Assembly (NCBI RefSeq): GCF_000421465.1
Contig: NZ_ATXB01000002.1
Span: 486,690 to 550,689 of the forward strand
From: Methylohalobius crimeensis 10Ki
Lineage (GTDB): Bacteria > Pseudomonadota > Gammaproteobacteria > Methylococcales > Methylothermaceae
Length of the DNA: 64,000 nt
Reading direction: 5' to 3'
Shown: one piece after another, positions 24,063-32,888 of the stretch
Layout: the number at the start of each line of letters is the position of its first letter
Numbering within the stretch: position 1 is the stretch's first letter
Translations under genes and position numbers: made by a program
The notes under the pieces: model-generated
What the model was told of the DNA's origin: nothing
The model's database searches: none
Seen by the model: the letters and a program-made list of their open reading frames with translations, nothing else

Positions 24063-26804
24063 TTGCCTCTTCGCACCCACCGCGCCATCCGCCTGGACCC
24101 TCCCGGCGGCGAAATCAGCCGCAAGGATCTCAACACTCTGATTCGTCGCTTCCTGCACCTCCACCGCCAACGCCTGCAGTATTTGCATGCCTGGCTCACC
24201 CCGCGGCAACGCGACTGCCTGGAAATCCTGCCTCTGCTGCTGCACTGCAACCATCCCGCCCTGCCCGGCTACGGTAGCGGACAGGCACCGGCCGGAGTCA
24301 GCGATTACCGCCCGTCCAGCGCCGCGCGTCAGGCGGCCAGGCGGCTCGCCTCCGGCTTCGACTACCGTCGCCGGGGAACCCTCGACCCGCCGATCCTCGG
24401 CCTCTTTTTGATGGGCAGCATCGGCAGCGTGGCCTACTCGGACGACAGCGACCTGGACATCTGGGTCTGTCACCGCTCCGACCTAGATTCAGCCGAGCTG
24501 GACGAATTGCAGAACAAATGCGGACTCATTGAAAGCTGGGCCGCCGAGCATGGACTGGAGATCCATTTTTTTCCAATCGACCCGGAGCGCTTCCGACAAG
24601 GCCGGCTGGACCCCCTCTCACCCACCAGCTCGGGCACCACCCAACACAATCTACTGCTGGAAGAGTTCTATCGCACCGCGGTATGGCTGGCCGGACGCAA
24701 ATTGCTGTGGTGGCTGGTACCGCCGCAACAGGAACATGATTACCGGGAATACGCCGACTACCTGCTCCATCGGCGCTTCGTCGACGCCGAATCGGTCATC
24801 GACCTGGGCGGACTGGACCGGGTACCCGCGGCTGAATTCATCAGCGCGGGACTCTGGCATTTGTACAAGGCCCTCGACTCTCCCTACAAAGCCCTCCTCA
24901 AGCTCCAGCTTCTACTCGATTACGCCACCGCCTATCCCCGTCCCCGGTGGTTGGCAGCGTCGATCAAGTCGGCCGTCTATGCCGGCCGGCTGGACTCCGA
25001 ACCGATCGATCCCTATCTTTGTCTCTACCGGCAAGTCGAGCAATACCTGCTGACCCAGGATCAACCCACCTTCCTTCCCTTGATCCGCCGCTGTTTTTAT
25101 ATCAAGACCCGCTCGGCATTGCAGCGACCGGCGCACCGCGCTCAATTGACAGCGCTGTTTCAAAGCTGGGGCTGGGATCCCCGCTTTCCACTCAAAGAGG
25201 GCGAAAACCGTCTGCAACGCATCGAGCAGGCGGAAGTCGAATGGCGAACCCTGAACCAAACCTTGGAAAGCAACTATCAACTGATCAGCCGTCTCGCCTC
25301 TCGCCACAATCCTGTTCCAGGACGGGAACAAGAAGAGCTGCGGCTGCTGGGACGCAAACTCCGGGCGGCCCTGGAAAAGCGCCCCGATAAAGTGGACGTG
25401 GTGCAGCTGGTGCCCGAAGGGGGACTGCCGGAAGCGGCGTTCGCCTTAAATCGGGAACAAACCGCGGACGGCGGATGGCAATGGCGGCTGTACCGCGGCC
25501 GCCCTCCGAATTATCATCCCCAACCCCTCCATCAAGCCCGCCATCTGCTCCAGGTGATCGCCTGGGCCCAGGTGAATGGCGTCAGCCCTCCCGCCAGCCA
25601 ATGGACGCCGCTCCCCGGCCCCTTACCTTTGGATACCGCCGAATTGCGCTTTCTCAACCACACCGCGCGCCGCTATCTGGCCCATCGCTGGGAGCCGCCC
25701 CTGGACGCTTATCGCCGGCCGGCGCGCCTTTTAACCGCCGCCCTGTTCGTCAATATCAACGCCCCCGCCCGACCCCGGCGGAGCGGATTCGAAATCGCCA
25801 GCGAGCGCTTCGATCCCTTGGGCTACGGCGCCAAGCGCCATGTCTTGATCCACAACGCGGAAGTTCTCACCCGCAACAGCTGGGGAGAAATCCAGGTCCA
25901 CCGCTATGAAGGCCTGCCAGGGCTGCTCGACTGTTTCTGCCGTCTTTACGAGCAAGGCGGTCCGGAAACCGAGTTCCGAGTTCACTGCTTCGCCTCCCGT
26001 ACCATCGCTCTGCGCGTAGACGGATTGTATCGGGATCTAAAGCATGCCTTGCAGCAAACGCCGAAAAACTGGTTTGTGCTCCACGGAGGCAACCGGTTCT
26101 ATTTGATCCGCTCCCGGGACCATCGACTGAATTGGGTGCAGTGCGACGACGAGGCGTCCTTGCTGGACACTTTGGGACAGCACCGGACCGACTTTTCGTC
26201 GGTTTCGTTCGACGCCCAAACCCTGACTCACTCGCCGCTCCCATTCCTGTATCGCCACAACCGTCAGGGAAAGGTGCAATTGTTTCTCCGGCCGCGCGGC
26301 GGAGGGGTGGAAGTCTGGATACTCGACGAGCGCGGCGCCTTGTATAAGCAGGATTACGCGGCCCCCGCCAAGGTGGTTTGGCAGCGTTACGCCGCCTTGT
26401 TCTCCGCGTTGGACCGACGCTATCCGGGGAGCGGCGATGTGGAATCCGCCTGGCTGGACGGAACGGAAGGAAAATGGCGGTTACGAACCCTGGACCTCCT
26501 ACCGCCCTCGGCGCCCTCGATCGAGGTCCAAGTCTATGCCGAGGAAATCCCCGACGCTTCCCCTCGCTATACCCTGGTCTGCAACGGGCGCGAATTTTCT
26601 TCCCGGGACTTGGGGGAGGCGGTCTTCAGCGAAACGGCGCGTTATATCCGCAAGCTCCGCCTCAGCGGCACCGAATATCCCTGCTACGTAAGCGACATCG
26701 ACGTACCGCTTAGGGTACTCGGCCTCTCCCATCCCGCCCGCTTCCATACCGTCCGCGTGCTTGCCTACAAACGCCAGGTGGAGCATTTGCTCAATCAAGC
26801 GTAG
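24063..26804 (+). CDS. cyaA: Class I adenylate cyclase
   Basis: 913 residues if started at TTG 24063. The nucleotidyltransferase motif LMGSIGSVAYSDDSDLDIWV is intact and matches the GS...SDLDIWV site of enterobacterial CyaA; LLHCNHPALPGY in the N-terminal region also matches. It makes cAMP from ATP in the cytoplasm, and the C-terminal half is the regulatory region. The frame contains no early ATG (the first is near residue 117, inside the catalytic site) and no clear ribosome site, and it follows the PAS protein stop in the same frame, so coupled re-initiation at TTG, or readthrough, is likely. The 3' end overlaps the convergent esterase by 10 bases. Confidence 0.92.
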   Translation: MPLRTHRAIRLDPPGGEISRKDLNTLIRRFLHLHRQRLQYLHAWLTPRQRDCLEILPLLLHCNHPALPGYGSGQAPAGVSDYRPSSAARQAARRLASGFDYRRRGTLDPPILGLFLMGSIGSVAYSDDSDLDIWVCHRSDLDSAELDELQNKCGLIESWAAEHGLEIHFFPIDPERFRQGRLDPLSPTSSGTTQHNLLLEEFYRTAVWLAGRKLLWWLVPPQQEHDYREYADYLLHRRFVDAESVIDLGGLDRVPAAEFISAGLWHLYKALDSPYKALLKLQLLLDYATAYPRPRWLAASIKSAVYAGRLDSEPIDPYLCLYRQVEQYLLTQDQPTFLPLIRRCFYIKTRSALQRPAHRAQLTALFQSWGWDPRFPLKEGENRLQRIEQAEVEWRTLNQTLESNYQLISRLASRHNPVPGREQEELRLLGRKLRAALEKRPDKVDVVQLVPEGGLPEAAFALNREQTADGGWQWRLYRGRPPNYHPQPLHQARHLLQVIAWAQVNGVSPPASQWTPLPGPLPLDTAELRFLNHTARRYLAHRWEPPLDAYRRPARLLTAALFVNINAPARPRRSGFEIASERFDPLGYGAKRHVLIHNAEVLTRNSWGEIQVHRYEGLPGLLDCFCRLYEQGGPETEFRVHCFASRTIALRVDGLYRDLKHALQQTPKNWFVLHGGNRFYLIRSRDHRLNWVQCDDEASLLDTLGQHRTDFSSVSFDAQTLTHSPLPFLYRHNRQGKVQLFLRPRGGGVEVWILDERGALYKQDYAAPAKVVWQRYAALFSALDRRYPGSGDVESAWLDGTEGKWRLRTLDLLPPSAPSIEVQVYAEEIPDASPRYTLVCNGREFSSRDLGEAVFSETARYIRKLRLSGTEYPCYVSDIDVPLRVLGLSHPARFHTVRVLAYKRQVEHLLNQA

Positions 26805-27457
26805 CCTAGCCGTGCCGACAACCAACGGCGCAAAATGGCGATTTCCTCGGCGCAGACCGAATGGGGCATGGAAAACACATGCCATTCCACCGGATAGCCT
26901 TTCCGCACCAATTGCAGCCGACTTCGTTCGGCCACCGGTAGGGGCACCACCGTATCCTGGCTTCCGTGCATCATCAAGATGGGAGGGAACGCGTCGCCAC
27001 CGACTTCCGGCAACGCTCCCGGCAGCGCCACATAGGTGGACAAAGCCACGATGCCGGCGACGGAAGGATGACGGCGGACGCCCGTTTCCAAAGCGATCAC
27101 CCCGCCCTGGGAGAAGCCGGCCAAAACGATTCGCCCCGGATCGATGCCGGCGGCGATCTGATCGTCGATTAAAACGTCGATCAAATCCCGGGAATCATCG
27201 ATGCCGGTCTCATCCACTTGCCCCTGCAAATCCGGTGAAAAGATGTCATACCAGGCCCGCATCTCCATGCCGCCGTTGATGGTGACCGGCCGGGTGGGGG
27301 CATGGGGGAATACGTAACGGATCGCCCCGGGCAGCCGCAGCTCGTAGGCGATCGGCTCGAAATCGTATCCGTCGGCGCCCAAGCCGTGCAGCCAAAGAAT
27401 GCAGGCATCGGGTTCCGGGCCGGTCTCCAGCACCACCGCATCGAGTCGTTCAGTCAC
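26795..27457 (-). CDS. Alpha/beta hydrolase, carboxylesterase/phospholipase family
   Basis: 220 residues. The nucleophile elbow GFSQGG holds Ser116, and the acid and base are Asp168 (MHGSQDTVVP) and His199 (MPHSVCAEE), the classic triad. LHGLGADG near residue 24 forms the oxyanion region. Members hydrolyse short acyl esters or lysophospholipids in the cytoplasm. No signal peptide. Its last codons overlap the end of cyaA on the other strand. Confidence 0.9.
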   Translation of the reverse strand: MTERLDAVVLETGPEPDACILWLHGLGADGYDFEPIAYELRLPGAIRYVFPHAPTRPVTINGGMEMRAWYDIFSPDLQGQVDETGIDDSRDLIDVLIDDQIAAGIDPGRIVLAGFSQGGVIALETGVRRHPSVAGIVALSTYVALPGALPEVGGDAFPPILMMHGSQDTVVPLPVAERSRLQLVRKGYPVEWHVFSMPHSVCAEEIAILRRWLSARLGYA

Positions 27458-27559
27458 ACCCCACTCCTTGCAATCCGGTTGACGCTCCCGAATAGGCGCG
27501 GTAAAACGGTCTGCGACCGGAAAACCCGCGAGAGAAAATAATCACCAAGGAGCATGCCC

Positions 27560-27742
27560 ATGATCCAGCTCGATCTGAACGAGACTGAAAAAACCTACCT
27601 CATCGAGGCGCTGGAAAGTTATCTGTCCGATCTGCGCTATGAAATCGGCGACACCGACTCCCAAGACTTCCGTGATCGCCTCAAAGCAAAAAAAACCGCC
27701 CTGGAAAAAACCCTGACGGCGTTGCAACAAACCGGTTCCTGA
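27560..27742 (+). CDS. Small conserved protein of unknown function
   Basis: 60 residues from ATG 27560; AAGGAG at 27547-27552 favours this over ATG 27554, which would be one base from the ribosome site. The sequence IQLDLNETEKTYLIEALESY, then LSDLRYEIGDTDSQDFRDRL and LKAKKTALEKTLTAL, is acidic and almost entirely helical, with a hairpin-of-helices pattern. I recall similar short proteins in proteobacteria without an assigned function. Stands alone between two minus-strand genes. Confidence 0.75.
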   Translation: MIQLDLNETEKTYLIEALESYLSDLRYEIGDTDSQDFRDRLKAKKTALEKTLTALQQTGS

Positions 27743-27765
27743 GTTTGTAGCTCCTACGAACGGTC

Positions 27766-28845
27766 TCATAGTGTACGTGCCCCCATGAACGCCTGGTCGG
27801 CGCTCGCCGACCAGGTCGAAACCTGCTTGCGGAAGCGATTGAAGGAATCGTAGACCTTGCGCGCGAAAGGATCGCCGTCGGCGATTTCCGCCACCACTTC
27901 CTCCGCCAGCCCCTTGAGCTTCTTCAATACATCGTCCGGCAGCGCTTTGAGCTTTACCTCGTGTTCGTTCACCAAGGTCTCCAGCGCCTGCTGATTGCGC
28001 GCGGTGAGTTCCGACAGCATATCCAGGTTGGCGGCCTTGCAAGCGGTCAACACCACCGTTTGCAGATCCTTGGGAAGTGCCTCGAAAGCCTCTTTGTTGA
28101 TGAAGCATTCGATCACCGAGCCCGGTTCGTGCCAACCGGGATAGTAGTAATTCTTGGCCGCCTTGTAGAGACCGAAGGCCAGGTCGTTATACGGACCCAC
28201 CCACTCGGTGGCGTCGATGGTGCCCGATTGCAAGGCGGTGAACAGTTCGCCGCCGGGGATATTGACCGGTGTGCCGCCGGCGCGCTTGAACACTTCCCCC
28301 CCCAGACCGGGAATCCGCATCTTGAGCCCCTTCAAATCCGCCACCGAATGGATCTCGTTTTTAAACCAACCGGCCATCTGGGTGCCGGTATTGCCGGCGG
28401 CGGTGGGCACCAGGTTGAAGCGGGCGTACAGTTCGCGCCAAAGCGCCATCCCGCCGCCATAGTACAGCCAGGCATTCACTTCCTGGGCGGTGAGACCGAA
28501 CGGCACCGCGGAAAAAAACTGGAACACATCGCCCTTGCCTTTCCAGTAATACGCTCCGGCGTGACCCATCTGGGCGGTACCGCGAGAGACGGCATCGAAG
28601 GCCTCGAACGCCGGCACCAGCTCCTTGGCGCCGTAGACCTTGACCTGAATCCTACCGCCGCTCATGGCGGTAATTTGCTTAGCCAGCCGCTCCGCGCCGG
28701 TCCCCAACCCGGGGAAATTCTTGGGCCAGGCGGTCACCATCTTCCAGCGATATTTCTTTTTCGCCAAGCTCACCGAAGGCACCGTCATGCTAGTGCCTGC
28801 CAGGGCTCCCAGCCCCATACCTTGAATAAATTGGCGTCGTTTCAT
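27766..28845 (-). CDS. TRAP transporter solute-binding protein, DctP family
   Basis: 359 residues with an RR-containing Tat-like signal (MKRRQFIQGMGLGALAG). The DctP fold is shown by WKMVTAWPKNFPGLGTGAERLAKQITAMSGG-type text at 34-64, the ligand-arginine region GLKMRIPGLGGEV and the SGTIDATEWVGPYND segment, which resembles 2-oxoacid-binding TakP-type proteins. It should bind a carboxylate in the periplasm. No DctQ or DctM membrane subunits lie next to it, so it must work with a permease encoded elsewhere or in another role. Confidence 0.9.
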   Translation of the reverse strand: MKRRQFIQGMGLGALAGTSMTVPSVSLAKKKYRWKMVTAWPKNFPGLGTGAERLAKQITAMSGGRIQVKVYGAKELVPAFEAFDAVSRGTAQMGHAGAYYWKGKGDVFQFFSAVPFGLTAQEVNAWLYYGGGMALWRELYARFNLVPTAAGNTGTQMAGWFKNEIHSVADLKGLKMRIPGLGGEVFKRAGGTPVNIPGGELFTALQSGTIDATEWVGPYNDLAFGLYKAAKNYYYPGWHEPGSVIECFINKEAFEALPKDLQTVVLTACKAANLDMLSELTARNQQALETLVNEHEVKLKALPDDVLKKLKGLAEEVVAEIADGDPFARKVYDSFNRFRKQVSTWSASADQAFMGARTL

Positions 28846-28854
28846 TTCTCCCCC

Positions 28855-29310
28855 TTAAACGTCCGCATAAACCGTTTTGGAATGATCATCCACCGCCGCG
28901 AACCGATAGCCGTGATAGAGACAATGGTCGAGCCATTTGTCGAGAAAATAGTTGAGCAGCCATTTGTGTTCCAGCACCTCCCGGTCCACCGGCGTTTTGA
29001 GCGCCTGCCGAGGTCGTTCGCCGTCGCTCAAGACCTCCACCATGCCCGCGTCCAGATAGGCTTTCAGTACCAACTTGGGCTCGAACAGGAGCCGGGGACC
29101 GTGCTGGAAGCAATAACTCAGCTCCAAGGTGACCGTGTAGCGCGCCTTCTCCACCAATCTGAGATGGAGCGTCGGCTTACCCCCGAGTGAAGCCACCGAG
29201 CGCCGCTCGAGACAAGACAAACGGGGAACCAGGCGGAGCAATTTGCGGTAGTTCGATTCGCAGATCTCCTGGAGGCAGCAAAATTTATTGACCGGATTCA
29301 ATTGCGACAT
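28855..29310 (-). CDS. DUF1249 family protein (YqiB-like)
   Basis: 151 residues with CESNYRKLLRLVPRL, a YTVTLELSYCF strand pair, and the conserved C-terminal EVLEHKWLLNYFLDKWLDHC and GYRF. This matches the DUF1249 family, including E. coli YqiB, which lies beside nudF and cpdA; nudF is also present here about 3 kb away. No enzymatic motif is apparent. It sits 9 bases downstream of queD and 9 bases upstream of the TRAP gene on the same strand. Confidence 0.8.
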   Translation of the reverse strand: MSQLNPVNKFCCLQEICESNYRKLLRLVPRLSCLERRSVASLGGKPTLHLRLVEKARYTVTLELSYCFQHGPRLLFEPKLVLKAYLDAGMVEVLSDGERPRQALKTPVDREVLEHKWLLNYFLDKWLDHCLYHGYRFAAVDDHSKTVYADV

Positions 29311-29319
29311 GATCGGGAA

Positions 29320-29727
29320 TTACTCTCGGTAGCGGGCGTAAGCTTCATCGGTTTCCCAAAGTACGACTTCCTCGACCGGATAACCTTGCTCCTTGACATG
29401 ATCATGGACCATCCGCGCCAGGACTTCCGCAGTGGGATGGTCGGACAACCCCCAAAAACGCTCCCCGGCATCGCGCAGCATCGGCACCAAGGGATCGCCC
29501 TCATGGAGCAGCAGGTTGTGGTCGAGGCGTTGATTGACAAAGTCGGCCACGACTTGTTTCAAATCGGAAAAATCGCAAACCATTCCCTGGTCGTTCAATT
29601 GCACGGCACTGACCGTTACCGCCACCTTGACGCTGTGGCCGTGAAGATGACGGCACTTGCCGGGATGGTTCATCAGACGGTGTCCGTAACAAAACCGGAC
29701 TTCCTTGGTGACGGAGTAGATACCCAT
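29320..29727 (-). CDS. queD: 6-carboxy-5,6,7,8-tetrahydropterin synthase
   Basis: 135 residues of the 6-pyruvoyl-tetrahydropterin synthase fold. Zinc ligands His16, His29 and His31 and the QueD-type CxxxHGH motif (Cys25 to His31) are present, along with the catalytic stretch VNQRLDHNLLL and HPTAEVLARMVHDHV, and a C-terminal ETDEA. It makes 6-carboxytetrahydropterin from dihydroneopterin triphosphate, the first committed step to 7-deazaguanine. The next steps (queE, queC) are 11 kb away on the same strand. Confidence 0.92.
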   Translation of the reverse strand: MGIYSVTKEVRFCYGHRLMNHPGKCRHLHGHSVKVAVTVSAVQLNDQGMVCDFSDLKQVVADFVNQRLDHNLLLHEGDPLVPMLRDAGERFWGLSDHPTAEVLARMVHDHVKEQGYPVEEVVLWETDEAYARYRE

Positions 29728-29742
29728 AAAATTCTCTTCTGT

Positions 29743-30039
29743 TTAACCTTTAATGCCTTTGATCTCTGCGGCGATTTCGTACTCCCCGTCCCGTTCCTCG
29801 ACCCTGAGCACCTCCACGAACGCTTCCAAAGGCGGTGTCGCCGACGTCACCGGCGTAATCTTGATCTCCAAAGCGTTGCCTGGCTCGATGGGGCGGGAGG
29901 AGGTAAACATCACCCCGGCGCCGCTGAGGTTGTGGCACGTGGCCTCAAATGTCTCGGGGGACTGGGGAAATCGATAGGTCATTTTACACCGGGCCTGCAT
30001 TCGGATGAACCGGCGGCGTTCGCCTTGACGCTCAAGCAT
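29743..30039 (-). CDS. PilZ-domain protein, predicted c-di-GMP receptor
   Basis: 98 residues from Met30039, placed behind AGAGGTG (Met30054 is the longer option). The c-di-GMP motif is RRRFIR near the N-terminus with the second part NLSGAGVMF (D/NxSxxG), on a single PilZ beta-barrel. It probably transmits c-di-GMP levels to an unknown partner. A complete diguanylate cyclase is encoded at about 51-53 kb. Confidence 0.88.
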   Translation of the reverse strand: MLERQGERRRFIRMQARCKMTYRFPQSPETFEATCHNLSGAGVMFTSSRPIEPGNALEIKITPVTSATPPLEAFVEVLRVEERDGEYEIAAEIKGIKG

Positions 30040-30158
30040 TTTATCACCTCTCATACCGGGTTATTTTTACAGCATAGTCCAGTCGCGTCGGTTAAGCCAT
30101 GCTGCGGATCCGGCCGGGATCTGATATGGTGGCGGCAATCGGCCAGCGAGGACAAGCG

Positions 30159-30836
30159 ATGCGGATTTTGATTGTCGAGGACGAACATTCTTTGGCCCAG
30201 CAGTTACATCAATATTTCAGTCACAAGGGCTTCGCCGTGGATACCGCCGCCACCGCCGAAGAGGGGCGCTATTTCGGCGACGAATTTCCCATCGACGTGG
30301 CGATCGTCGATCTGGGACTGCCGGATTTTTCCGGATTGGAGCTGATCCGGGGCTGGCGCGCCCAGAATCGAACTTTTCCCGTCTTGATTTTGACCGCCCG
30401 CGGCCGCTGGCAGGAAAAGGTGGAAGGCTTGGAAGCGGGCGCCGACGACTATCTGGTCAAGCCGTTCCATTACGAGGAATTGTGGGCCCGCATCAACGCC
30501 CTGATCCGACGGGCGGCGGGCAAGGCGCATCCGGTAATGGAATACGGGCCTTACGCACTGAACACGACCGCCCAGGAAGTCCGCTTCCGCGACCAACCGG
30601 TGGAACTGACCGCATACGAATACAAGGTGCTGGAGTATTTGATGCTCCATCCGGGCAAAGTGCTGTCCAAAACGGAACTGAGCGAGCACCTTTACGACGA
30701 GGACTTCGAGCGCGACAGCAACGTGTTGGAAGTGTTCATCGGCCGCCTGCGCCGCAAGCTCGACCCCGACGGCACCCTCAAACCCATCGAAACCCTGCGT
30801 GGGCGAGGCTACCGCTGGGCGTTCGAAGAAAAATGA
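30159..30836 (+). CDS. OmpR-family response regulator, PhoP-like
   Basis: 225 residues from ATG 30159. Receiver domain MRILIVEDEHSLAQQLHQYF with the phospho-acceptor Asp51 in VDLGLPD, Thr in LTARGR and Lys in YLVKPF; C-terminal winged helix with VELTAYEYKVLEYLMLHPG and ETLRGRGYRW. The stop overlaps the sensor kinase start (ATGA). Resembles PhoP; the signal and regulon cannot be read from the window. Confidence 0.92.
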   Translation: MRILIVEDEHSLAQQLHQYFSHKGFAVDTAATAEEGRYFGDEFPIDVAIVDLGLPDFSGLELIRGWRAQNRTFPVLILTARGRWQEKVEGLEAGADDYLVKPFHYEELWARINALIRRAAGKAHPVMEYGPYALNTTAQEVRFRDQPVELTAYEYKVLEYLMLHPGKVLSKTELSEHLYDEDFERDSNVLEVFIGRLRRKLDPDGTLKPIETLRGRGYRWAFEEK

Positions 30837-32191
30837 AACGCGGCTCCCTGAGCCTGCGTCTGCTGCTCGCCGCGGGCCTCGTGTTGGCCGCCTTCTTCGG
30901 GCTGACCGGCATCGCCCTGGAACGGGCCTTTCGCGATTCCGCCCACAAGGCCATGCAGGACCAACTCCAAGTCCATATCTATGCCCTCCTCTCGGCCATC
31001 GATGTGGACCGGCGGGGCCACCCACGGCTTCCCCAACACCTACCGGACGCCCGCTTTTCCAATCCGGGTTCCGGCTTGTATGGCTTTATCTTCAAGCGAG
31101 GCCGGACGGTGTGGCGCTCTCCTTCGGCCTTGGGCTTGGAGATTCCACCCCGACAACCGGCGAGCGGCGAAGTCGTGTTTCTCCACGGAGGGGAGGAGCG
31201 GGATCTATGGATTTTATATTACGGGGTCACTTGGGAGACCGTCAGTGGTCCGCCTTTTCCCTTGGTGCTGGCGGTCGCCGCGGACGCCGATTCCCTGGCT
31301 CACCAGGTGGACGATTTCCGCCGCACCCTATGGATGTGGTTGGGCGGGTCCGGCATCTTTCTGCTGATCTTCCAGGCGGGTATCTTGCGTTGGAGCTTGC
31401 GCCCCTTGCACACCATCAGCGCAGACCTGGAAGCCATTGAAGCCGGCCGCAAGGAGCGCCTGGAAGGGACCTACCCCAGAGAATTGAACCGCCTGGCGGC
31501 CAATCTCAACGCCTTGCTGCACAGCGGTCGCACCCATTTGGAGCGCTACCGCAATACCCTGGCCGATTTGGCTCACAGTCTCAAGACCCCGCTGGCGGTG
31601 CTGCGCGGCCTGGGCCAAAACGAACCCCTACCCGATTCGTCCCGGACCTTGTTGATCGAACAGGTGGACCGAATGCAGATGCTGGTGGACTATCAACTGC
31701 AGCGGGCCGCGGCCCGCGGCGGCCACGGCACCCTGAGGCCGGTGGCGGTGTGGCCGGTGCTGGAACGGATTCGCGCCGGCCTGGACAAAGTTTACGTGGG
31801 TAAAAACCTCCACTGCTCCCTGGAAGGAGACCGGGAAGCGCAAAGTTTCTTGGAAGAAGGCGATCTCTACGAATTGGCCGGCAATCTGATGGAAAACGCC
31901 TACAAGTGGTGCCGAGGGAAGGTCCGAGTACAGGTTGCCACCGAGCCGGCCGACGCGCAAAATCACCCCGAACTGCACCTGGTGGTCGAGGACGACGGAA
32001 CGGGGATTCCGGAAACCCGGCGTAGCGAGGTGTTGAAACGGGGTATTCGCGCCGATCAGTCCACTCAAGGTCACGGCATCGGCATGGCCGTGGTCCACGA
32101 ACTGGTCCGTCTCCACCAAGGAACCCTGCGCTATCGGGAAAGCCGATGGGGCGGCGCCTGTTGGGAAGTGGTTTTGCCCAGCCCGATCTAG
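30833..32191 (+). CDS. Sensor histidine kinase, PhoQ-like
   Basis: 452 residues. TM1 at about 9-29, a periplasmic sensor region to about 165, TM2 at about 167-185, HAMP-like LRPLHTISADLEAIEAG, then the phosphorylation box LADLAHSLKTPLAVL with His248, N box GNLMENAYKW and G boxes EDDGTGIPE and GHGIGMAVV. The architecture and the HSLKTPLAVL text fit PhoQ. ATG 30833 overlaps the regulator stop. It is followed 26 bases later by nudF. Confidence 0.92.
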   Translation: MKRGSLSLRLLLAAGLVLAAFFGLTGIALERAFRDSAHKAMQDQLQVHIYALLSAIDVDRRGHPRLPQHLPDARFSNPGSGLYGFIFKRGRTVWRSPSALGLEIPPRQPASGEVVFLHGGEERDLWILYYGVTWETVSGPPFPLVLAVAADADSLAHQVDDFRRTLWMWLGGSGIFLLIFQAGILRWSLRPLHTISADLEAIEAGRKERLEGTYPRELNRLAANLNALLHSGRTHLERYRNTLADLAHSLKTPLAVLRGLGQNEPLPDSSRTLLIEQVDRMQMLVDYQLQRAAARGGHGTLRPVAVWPVLERIRAGLDKVYVGKNLHCSLEGDREAQSFLEEGDLYELAGNLMENAYKWCRGKVRVQVATEPADAQNHPELHLVVEDDGTGIPETRRSEVLKRGIRADQSTQGHGIGMAVVHELVRLHQGTLRYRESRWGGACWEVVLPSPI

Positions 32192-32217
32192 CTTGAGCTG
32201 CCATCGAAAGGAGGGAT

Positions 32218-32826
32218 ATGTCTCGGCAAGAATTCGCTTACGAAATCCTGGAAGAAGAAGCCGCCTATCAAGGGTTTTTCAGCCTGTTCAAATTCCGTCT
32301 CCGCCATACCCTGTTCGATGGCGGCTGGAGCCCGGTCCTGACCCGGGAACTGTTTCACCGCGGTAACTGCGTGGCGGTGGTGCCCTACGATCCGATCACC
32401 GATCAAGTGGTATTGATCGAGCAATTCCGGGTCGGCACCGTGAAAAACCAAGACGCCAAATGGATATTGGAAATCGTCGCCGGCGCCATCGAGCCGGGCG
32501 AAACAGCGGAGGAGGTGGCCCACCGGGAAACCTGGGAGGAAGCCGGCTGTACGATTCAAAAGCTGCTTCGGGTGACCGAGTTCTACACCAGCCCCGGCGG
32601 CACGTCGGAGAAGATCACCCTGTTCTGCGCCCGGGTGGACGCCACCCGGGCCGACGGCATCCACGGCCTCGACGCCGAGGACGAGGACATCCGGGTGCAT
32701 GTCTTTAGCTTCGAAGACGCTTTCGCCAAGGTGGAAAGCGGTGAGATCAACTCGGGGATTCCCATCCTCGGACTCCAGTGGCTCGCCCTCAACCGGGAAA
32801 GGCTGCGGCGCGAGTGGACGGATTAG
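32218..32826 (+). CDS. nudF: ADP-ribose pyrophosphatase (Nudix)
   Basis: 202 residues. The Nudix box G-x5-E-x7-RETWEEAGC lies at 89-111, and the ADP-ribose hydrolase features RGNCVAVVPYDP, VLIEQFRVG and EFYTSPGGTSEKITLF are present. It splits ADP-ribose into AMP and ribose-5-phosphate. AAGGAGG immediately upstream supports ATG 32218. A perfect inverted repeat follows 14 bases after the stop. Confidence 0.93.
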   Translation: MSRQEFAYEILEEEAAYQGFFSLFKFRLRHTLFDGGWSPVLTRELFHRGNCVAVVPYDPITDQVVLIEQFRVGTVKNQDAKWILEIVAGAIEPGETAEEVAHRETWEEAGCTIQKLLRVTEFYTSPGGTSEKITLFCARVDATRADGIHGLDAEDEDIRVHVFSFEDAFAKVESGEINSGIPILGLQWLALNRERLRREWTD

Positions 32827-32839
32827 GATTTTGCAGAGA

Positions 32840-32871
32840 GAGGCGGAGAGAGAGCGCTCTCTCTCCGCCTC
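32840..32871. terminator. Perfect 32-bp palindrome between convergent genes, probable bidirectional terminator
   Basis: GAGGCGGAGAGAGAGC at 32840-32855 is followed directly by its exact reverse complement to 32871. It lies in the 62-base gap between nudF (plus) and the secretin-like gene (minus). No T-tract on either side, so the mechanism may be Rho-assisted or mRNA stabilising. Confidence 0.6.
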
Positions 32872-32888
32872 CCGGCAAGCGTTTGATC

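Noticed and set aside
27743-27790. Short GTAG...CTAC inverted repeat after the small 60-residue gene as a terminator
   Set aside because: The stem is only four to five base pairs with no T-tract.
27961-29190. A 409-codon plus-strand frame
   Set aside because: It is opposite the TRAP binding protein and DUF1249 genes, with no domain of its own.
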